Shown piece after piece: positions 7,064-11,633 of a stretch of DNA of 11,633 nucleotides. The DNA is from Thermococci archaeon. GTDB taxonomy: Archaea > Methanobacteriota_B > Thermococci > Thermococcales > Thermococcaceae. Within the stretch, counting starts at the first letter, position 1. Every line of letters starts with the position of its first letter. A model generated the notes under the pieces. The model was not told the origin of the DNA. It saw only the letters and a list, made by a program, of their open reading frames with translations, and ran no database searches. The stretch spans positions 1-11,633 of the forward strand of contig QMUF01000039.1 in assembly GCA_003663525.1 (NCBI GenBank), written 5' to 3'. The position numbers were made by a program, and so were the translations under genes.

Positions 7064-7891
7064 ATGCTTCCACAAGAGGTAGAAGAGCTCATAGGAGAAA
7101 TGAGTGAAGAGCGAATTCGGGGAGCTTCTTACCTTGCAAAGATGGGGGCTAAAGCTTACGCAAGACTCGCTGAGATTCTTGAAGGGGAAGAATTCCTTAA
7201 CGGGTTAAAAGAACTAGGAGTTGAAATCCTTAATGTGAACCCAACAATGGCCTCCCTTTACAACCTAGTGAGATTCATTCCAATAATTGATAATCCCGAA
7301 TTCGTAGCTGCAAAAGCCAATGAGTTCATACGATTAAGTGAAGAGGCAAAACGTGAGATTGGAAACATTGGAAGTGAACTTATAGACCAGAATGAAATTA
7401 TAATCACTCATTCTTATTCTTCAACGGTTCTTGAAATCTTAAAAAAAGCCAAAGAAAAAGGAAAGGCCTTTAAAGTAATTATAAGCGAAAGTGAACCTGA
7501 TTATGAGGGAGTAGTTTTTGCCAAAAAACTTGAAGAGTTTGAAATTCCATTTGAGGTCATAACAGACGCACAGTTAGGCCTCTTTGCAAAGAAAGCAACC
7601 TTGGCTTTGGTTGGAGCCGATAATATCACCAAAGACGGCTATGTATTCAATAAAGCCGGGACATATTTACTAGCTCTGGCATGTAATGACAATGGTATTC
7701 CATTTTACGTGGCCGCTGAGACCTTTAAAATCCATCCAGAAGCAAGAGCAGAGGAGATTAAGATCATCGAGAGAAAATTCAAGAGAGACCATATGATAAT
7801 ACGAAACTATCTCTTTGATGCAACACCTTGGAAATACATAAGAGGGATAATAACAGAACTCGGAGTTCTTATACCTCCAAAAGAGATCTAA
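7064..7891 (+). CDS. aIF2B-like protein (eIF2B alpha/beta/delta superfamily) lacking the isomerase Cys
   Basis: A 275-residue member of the superfamily that unites eIF2B regulatory subunits, methylthioribose-1-phosphate isomerase and ribose-1,5-bisphosphate isomerase. The N-terminal helical part (1 to about 100) is followed by a Rossmann-like domain with THSYSST at 115-121, SESEPDYEG at 141-149 and VGADNITKDG at 183-192. The catalytic Asp of the isomerases is kept (Asp186), but the catalytic cysteine, normally in a THC context, is Ser117. It is therefore probably not a ribose-1,5-bisphosphate isomerase of the type used in archaeal AMP salvage. It resembles the eIF2B-alpha pattern THxYS. It is shorter than that isomerase (about 320 residues, from memory). 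Archaea lack most of the eIF2B exchange complex, so its role is open. Annotation pipelines may call it an eIF-2B subunit. Confidence 0.88.
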   Translation: MLPQEVEELIGEMSEERIRGASYLAKMGAKAYARLAEILEGEEFLNGLKELGVEILNVNPTMASLYNLVRFIPIIDNPEFVAAKANEFIRLSEEAKREIGNIGSELIDQNEIIITHSYSSTVLEILKKAKEKGKAFKVIISESEPDYEGVVFAKKLEEFEIPFEVITDAQLGLFAKKATLALVGADNITKDGYVFNKAGTYLLALACNDNGIPFYVAAETFKIHPEARAEEIKIIERKFKRDHMIIRNYLFDATPWKYIRGIITELGVLIPPKEI

Positions 7892-7943
7892 AAATAAAAA
7901 GCAACATTTAAAAGTCTAACTCATTAAGGCAGAGAGAGTTAGC
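7892..7943 (-). terminator. Hairpin plus T-rich tract after coaBC
   Basis: CTAACTC (7916-7922) and GAGTTAG (7936-7942) form a perfect 7-base inverted repeat with a 13-base loop, starting 2 bases beyond the coaBC stop. On the minus strand it is followed by the T-rich run ACTTTTAAATGTTGC and then TTTTTATTTTTAG. This suits a terminator of coaBC. On the plus strand no T-run follows the hairpin, so it serves the aIF2B-like gene less well. Confidence 0.5.
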
Positions 7944-7944
7944 T

Positions 7945-9162
7945 TCATCCTAGCATATCTACAATCTTATCCCAAATCTTTTCCGCAACCTCTCTCTTGC
8001 TCATAAGCGGAAATTTCTCATAACTATCTCTGGCAACCCAGTAAACTTCGTTTACCTCGCTTCCAAAGGCTACCTCCCCTCTATTTGCTATGACCACATC
8101 ACTCTTTGCCTTCTCTATTTGCTTCCTTGCTTGTTCAATAAGCTCTTCCTCACTGACTTCATACTCGGCTTTGAAGCCTACAAGAAACACATCTGACTGG
8201 AGCTCTTTAACCCTCCGAATTATTTTCGGCGTTGGAACGAGTTCAAGAGTTAGAGTTTGACCGCTCTTTATTTTTTTATTTGCCTTCTCTCTTGGAGTGA
8301 AGTCGCTTACAGCCGCAGTTAAAATCACGATGTCGTATTTTTTGCTTGATAGTTCCCCCTCTATGGCTTCAAGCATCTCTTCAACAGTCTCCACCTCAAC
8401 CTGCTTTTCCACGAAGCTCGATACACTCCCATTTGTTTTGATTAGAATAACTTCAGCCCCTCTAAATTCGGCCTCCTCAGCAATGGCAACACCCATCCTA
8501 CCGCTACTCTTATTGGTGATAAACCTTATTGGGTCTATATACTCCTTAGTCGCTCCAGCTGTTACGAGAACCCTTTTACCGCTTAAATCTTTCTTGTGGA
8601 GGTTTTTAATTACACGGTAAACAATCTCCTCAACGCTTGCCACTTTTACCTTCCCTTCCTCAAATCTCGGGTCAATAAACTCAACTCCAAGCTTTTTGAG
8701 CTTTTCTATGTTCTCTTTGACTATGGGATGCTCATACATTGTAGAGTGCATGGCTGGAGCAATCATTATCGGGGTATGGGCAAAAGCAGTTGTTACGACA
8801 GTTGTAACTGGTGTATCATCAATTCCACAGGCTATCTTTGAAATGGTATTGGCTGTTGCAGGACAGACCAAGACTAAATCTGCTTTATTTTCATGCTCTC
8901 CCACCAATTCAACATGCTCCACAAATCCCGTAATTTCTGTGACAACTGGATTGCCAGTAGCAAATTCCATAGCATAGGGGTGGATTATCTTTTGGGCACT
9001 TTCACTCATGACAGCATAAACTTCAGCCCCATGTCTTATGAGCTCCCTTGCGAGCTTTACACACTCAACAGCCGCTATACTTCCAGGTATAGCAAGAACT
9101 ATTTTCTTCCCAACAAGCTTCCTGCTCTTTGTGGCATGTATAAGCTTGACATGATGAAGCAT
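7945..9162 (-). CDS. coaBC: Bifunctional phosphopantothenoylcysteine decarboxylase / phosphopantothenate-cysteine ligase
   Basis: Two steps of coenzyme A synthesis: CoaB joins cysteine to 4'-phosphopantothenate, and the flavin-dependent CoaC decarboxylates the product. ATG 9162 gives 405 residues (MLHHVKLIHATKSR). The frame stays open 44 codons further upstream, but ATG 9162 has GGTGAG 5 bases before it and a TATA box at the right distance, and the extension lies mostly inside the DUF835 gene. The CoaC domain (about 15-185) shows GSIAAVE, the catalytic His83 (FVEHVEL), VCPATANTI and PAMH at 136-139, where bacterial enzymes have PAMN. The bacterial active-site cysteine loop is not visible. The CoaB domain (about 195-405) shows VTAGATKEYIDPIRFITN, SSGRMG and ILTAAVSDF. 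The protein is cytoplasmic. Confidence 0.95.
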   Translation of the reverse strand: MLHHVKLIHATKSRKLVGKKIVLAIPGSIAAVECVKLARELIRHGAEVYAVMSESAQKIIHPYAMEFATGNPVVTEITGFVEHVELVGEHENKADLVLVCPATANTISKIACGIDDTPVTTVVTTAFAHTPIMIAPAMHSTMYEHPIVKENIEKLKKLGVEFIDPRFEEGKVKVASVEEIVYRVIKNLHKKDLSGKRVLVTAGATKEYIDPIRFITNKSSGRMGVAIAEEAEFRGAEVILIKTNGSVSSFVEKQVEVETVEEMLEAIEGELSSKKYDIVILTAAVSDFTPREKANKKIKSGQTLTLELVPTPKIIRRVKELQSDVFLVGFKAEYEVSEEELIEQARKQIEKAKSDVVIANRGEVAFGSEVNEVYWVARDSYEKFPLMSKREVAEKIWDKIVDMLG

Positions 9163-9194
9163 TTTTCTCACCAAGATAGACTTGGAAGGGAGAA

Positions 9195-9203
9195 TATTTA
9201 AGG
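9195..9203 (-). promoter_or_regulatory. coaBC TATA box
   Basis: CCTTAAATA on the minus strand lies about 35-40 bases before ATG 9162 and predicts a start near 9173, leaving a leader of about 11 bases with the Shine-Dalgarno GGTGAG. It sits just after the end of the DUF835 gene and supports the chosen coaBC start. Confidence 0.5.
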
Positions 9204-9211
9204 TTGCTGTT

Positions 9212-9787
9212 TTATGGGGAAATCCTTCTAAACTCCCTATACAGAAGAGAAAGCTGTCTTTCCTCAAGAGCCCTTTCATCCACAACAAGAACAAGAATCG
9301 AATTCCTCAGTAAAATATGATCCTTCAAATTAAGAAGGAATTTAAAAGTCGGTTCAAGCCCATTTTCTAAGATAAGATACTCCACTCCATCAAAAATTAG
9401 ACCATGCTCATGTGTAATTGTTGCGACTACCCAATGAAGAATTTTCTCAAGATGTGTCGGTCTAACTGAATTCTCTTTCTCGATTTTGCTTATCCACAAA
9501 CACGGAAAATCGTATTTTTCAAAAAGATGAAGATTTCTGGCAATACCAACAAGCTTTTTATCCTTTAAAAGATTAGCAATAAGATAGTCAACGTTCAACG
9601 AGGGATAGACCCATGCTCCAGAAGAAAGAGGGGTCTCCTGTTGCTTTGGTTTTTTGTTTGTATCAAGAATTCTAAGAAAATTTCCTAATACTCCCAAAAC
9701 AAAGGGAAGAGAAGAGAGGATAAAGTAACCTTCTAAAAGTTCCTGCCCCAAAACAAGAGGTGGATTCATAAAATTCATCCAATTCAT
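9212..9787 (-). CDS. DUF835 protein with N-terminal membrane helix
   Basis: A 191-residue protein of the archaeal DUF835 family. Residues about 20-41 (GYFILSSLPFVLGVLGNFLRI) form one transmembrane segment. A polar linker follows, then the DUF835 domain at about 60-187, with its typical centre LIFDGVEYLILENGLEPTF, FLLNLKDHILL and VVDERALEERQLSLLYREF. The domain resembles the nucleotide-binding-like RecA/KaiC-derived folds but lacks a P-loop. Its biochemical role is unknown; family members often occur as membrane-linked or signalling proteins in Thermococcales (from memory). The first ATG (9787) is used, although GAGAGTGGT gives a poor Shine-Dalgarno and the ATG at 9778 cannot be excluded. It is upstream of coaBC by 49 bases, and coaBC has its own promoter. 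Confidence 0.85.
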   Translation of the reverse strand: MNWMNFMNPPLVLGQELLEGYFILSSLPFVLGVLGNFLRILDTNKKPKQQETPLSSGAWVYPSLNVDYLIANLLKDKKLVGIARNLHLFEKYDFPCLWISKIEKENSVRPTHLEKILHWVVATITHEHGLIFDGVEYLILENGLEPTFKFLLNLKDHILLRNSILVLVVDERALEERQLSLLYREFRRISP

Positions 9788-9820
9788 ACCACTCTCACAA
9801 TTGTATTATTGAAGTACGTT

Positions 9821-9832
9821 CTTTATAAAATT
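9821..9832 (-). promoter_or_regulatory. Promoter of the DUF835 gene
   Basis: AATTTTATAAAG on the minus strand is a good TATA box. The predicted start near 9800 leaves a leader of about 12 bases (GTGAGAGTGGT). Confidence 0.55.
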
Positions 9833-9846
9833 ATTGCTTATAAGTT

Positions 9847-9860
9847 TTCAACAAGTTGAA
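9847..9860. repeat. Inverted repeat TTCAAC-AA-GTTGAA between the fluoride operon and the DUF835 promoter
   Basis: Two perfect 6-base arms with a 2-base spacer lie about 17 bases upstream of the DUF835 TATA box and about 26 bases after the DUF190 stop. The symmetry and position suit a dimeric regulator (activator) site for the DUF835 gene. A 2-base loop is too small for a good RNA hairpin, so a terminator is less likely. The rest of this 98-base gap is AT-rich without other signals. Confidence 0.4.
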
Positions 9861-9885
9861 GAAGTAATAAATACCAATACAATAT

Positions 9886-10642
<757 letters not shown>

Positions 10643-10666
10643 TTTTTACCCTCCCGAATCCCAATA

Positions 10667-11512
10667 TTAAAAGCTTAAAATGTCATTAAGTGCCCTCAAA
10701 GCTCTATAAGTGTTCTGAAAGTTTGAGATGCCCATTTCGAGACTCCTTCTAAAGCCCCCATTGGGATTTTGAAGCGTCCTTATGAATTGAATATGGCCCT
10801 TCACATACCGCGGCTTTTCTCCAAGGAGTTTTAGGGCCCTCAATGCATAGAACGTTGGCTCCAAGTAGGGTGGAAGAGAGTATGGAACCTCTGTAAAGCC
10901 TCCATGCACCTCGCATCTGTGAAAATGTTTAGTTTTTGGGACTCCATAACCTAGAGAATTGAGTGCAAATATTGCCTGGTACGTCATGGTAGTTGTAGCT
11001 TGGTTTACTCCGTAGGCATTCTCTTTTCTAAAGTTTTCAACGAAATTCTTTATCCTCTCTTTCCCCTCCGAGGAGAGTCTATAATCTACCGCTTTAAATG
11101 CTCTAAGAACCCAGTATGTTGCTTCAAGCGGAGTTGCAGTCCCAAATTCCTCACTACCTCCAAGGCCTATTGCAAATTCACCTTCAAGAGGTTTATATTT
11201 CTTAAACACCAACGAAAGACCTTCTTTCGCAAGGTCTTTTGCTCCTAGAATTGCAAGCCCTTCAACGGCCATGGATATTGCAACAGCAGCTTGTTGTGGC
11301 TTTAAAGACTTGTGGAGAAATCTTATAGTCTTTTCTTTCTCCGACACCTCCATGCCCAACAGGTCATAGATTTTAACTGCATAGTAGGTGTCGTTTATGT
11401 TTGTCTCATTTAAGAGGGAGACGAAACAGTAGCCTCCATCTTCGTGTCTTCTCTCTTCGATATATTTCAAAACTCCCCTAAGATTTATATAATCCTCTAG
11501 CTTCGAGCCCAT
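10667..11512 (-). CDS. Prenyltransferase-like alpha/alpha-toroid protein, first gene of the fluoride operon
   Basis: A 281-residue soluble protein built of repeats like those of protein prenyltransferase beta subunits and squalene cyclases. Repeat units are seen at about 25-53 (DGGYCF, DTYYAVKIYDLLG), 118-143 (GGSEEFGTATPLEATYWVLRAF), 166-190 (TMTYQAIFALNSLG), 203-231 (HGGF, LEPTFYALRALKLLG) and 251-275 (NGGF, NTYRALRAL). ATG 11512 is used, 7 bases after GGAGG; the frame also opens with TTG 11527, but that would overlap the Shine-Dalgarno. The Asp/Cys/His zinc triad of true prenyltransferases is not evident, although HFHRCEVH at 196-203 is a possible metal site. There is no partner alpha subunit and no known CaaX substrate here. 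Its role in fluoride response is unknown; the fold is likely, the reaction is not assignable. Confidence 0.83.
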   Translation of the reverse strand: MGSKLEDYINLRGVLKYIEERRHEDGGYCFVSLLNETNINDTYYAVKIYDLLGMEVSEKEKTIRFLHKSLKPQQAAVAISMAVEGLAILGAKDLAKEGLSLVFKKYKPLEGEFAIGLGGSEEFGTATPLEATYWVLRAFKAVDYRLSSEGKERIKNFVENFRKENAYGVNQATTTMTYQAIFALNSLGYGVPKTKHFHRCEVHGGFTEVPYSLPPYLEPTFYALRALKLLGEKPRYVKGHIQFIRTLQNPNGGFRRSLEMGISNFQNTYRALRALNDILSF

Positions 11513-11516
11513 TCTA

Positions 11517-11541
11517 CCGCCTCCCAAACTTTTAGCGGAGA
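11517..11541 (-). promoter_or_regulatory. Riboswitch expression platform: Shine-Dalgarno that can be hidden
   Basis: UCUCC (11541-11537) can pair with the Shine-Dalgarno GGAGG (11524-11520), with a 12-base loop. CCGC (11538-11535) can pair with GCGG (11520-11517) instead. In addition CGCC of the P1 3' strand (11548-11545) is complementary to GGCG (11521-11518). When fluoride holds P1 closed this last pairing is lost and the site could open. There is no strong T-run here, so translational control is more likely than termination. This is inferred from base complementarity. Confidence 0.5.
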
Positions 11542-11604
11542 ACAGGCGCCATCAGCCCTTATTGGGCGGTTCAGGCTCGAAGCCCCGGGCGGACGCCATC
11601 GCCC
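11541..11604 (-). ncRNA. Fluoride (crcB-motif) riboswitch aptamer
   Basis: The minus strand matches the fluoride riboswitch layout. GGGCG (11604-11600) can pair with CGCCC (11591-11587) as the pseudoknot. P1 is GGCGUC (11597-11592) with GGCGCC (11550-11545). P2 is GCCC (11567-11564) with GGGC (11558-11555). The conserved GGGCGAUG at the 5' end and GGGCUGAUGG at P2/P1 agree with the known bacterial aptamer. An extra small hairpin GGCU-UCG-AGCC (11584-11574) lies between pseudoknot and P2. It stands directly upstream of an operon with crcB. It binds fluoride with magnesium and should raise expression when fluoride is high. Confidence 0.92.
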
Positions 11605-11621
11605 AAGACAAATTCTTAGGT

Positions 11622-11633
11622 AATTTTATAAGC
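11622..11633 (-). promoter_or_regulatory. TATA box of the fluoride operon at the window edge
   Basis: TTATAAAAT on the minus strand (11631-11623) is a typical TATA box. A start site about 24-27 bases from its centre falls at about 11603-11600, that is at the first bases of the aptamer, so almost the whole leader is riboswitch. The BRE would lie just beyond the right edge. Confidence 0.6.

Noticed and set aside
7064..7891. Annotation as ribose-1,5-bisphosphate isomerase
   Set aside because: The catalytic cysteine is absent (Ser117) and the protein is shorter than that enzyme.
8297..9201. Several plus-strand open frames of about 80-107 residues
   Set aside because: They are shadows opposite coaBC, without promoters or ribosome binding sites.
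9163..9294. A 44-codon N-terminal extension of CoaBC
   Set aside because: It lies mostly inside the DUF835 gene, the internal ATG 9162 has GGTGAG and a correctly placed TATA box, and the extension is unlike CoaC.
9847..9860. Intrinsic terminator for the fluoride operon
   Set aside because: The 2-base loop is too small and no T-run follows directly; a protein-binding site is more plausible.
11513..11527. TTG 11527 as start of the toroid gene
   Set aside because: It would put the GGAGG ribosome binding site inside the coding region; ATG 11512 is correctly spaced.

Overview
The window is a compact, AT-rich archaeal chromosome segment that fits the order Thermococcales (Pyrococcus/Thermococcus). 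Evidence for this: archaeal RNA polymerase subunit L and exosome subunit Csl4; a threonyl-tRNA synthetase carrying the archaeal D-aminoacyl-tRNA-deacylase-like editing domain; fused CoaBC; DUF835 and DUF2067 proteins; TATA-type promoters; strong GGTG/GGAGGTG ribosome binding sites; and very short leaders. The genus cannot be settled from the sequence alone. I see no mobile element, CRISPR array, tRNA or rRNA.

Layout. Positions 1-1301 (minus) hold a membrane-anchored SppA peptidase followed by an unknown gene that runs off the left edge. A bidirectional promoter near 1335-1345 separates them from a plus-strand sugar-phosphate-isomerase-like TIM barrel (1389-2195). This gene overlaps tail to tail with the next block, a minus-strand information-processing operon (4134 to 2192): csl4, a DUF2067 gene, rpoL and a very small RNase III-like protein. 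Divergent from csl4 is thrS (4333-6210), ending in a hairpin plus T-run. A minus-strand unknown with one C2H2-like zinc site (6267-6941) is divergent from an aIF2B-like gene (7064-7891) that lacks the isomerase cysteine. CoaBC (minus, 9162-7945) ends in a good terminator-like hairpin. A DUF835 membrane protein (9787-9212) lies upstream of it.

The right end is the most interesting part. A three-gene minus-strand operon encodes an alpha/alpha-toroid prenyltransferase-like protein, then the CrcB/Fluc fluoride channel, then a DUF190 (PII-like) protein. Its leader, at the extreme right edge, folds as a fluoride (crcB-motif) riboswitch: pseudoknot, P1 and P2 are all visible, and a TATA box places the transcription start at about the first aptamer base. 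The Shine-Dalgarno of the first gene can pair both with a nearby UCUCC and with the 3' strand of P1, which suggests translational control. The unexplained element is the toroid protein, which is the gene closest to the switch and has no known place in fluoride resistance.

How the genes work together. The csl4-rpoL block joins transcription, RNA degradation and a putative dsRNA-type nuclease. ThrRS and the aIF2B-like protein relate to translation or nucleotide metabolism. CoaBC acts in coenzyme A synthesis. The riboswitch operon is a self-contained fluoride stress module. Several gene pairs are translationally coupled, two of them by an identical device in which the last codons AGG AGG TGA also form the Shine-Dalgarno of the next gene.
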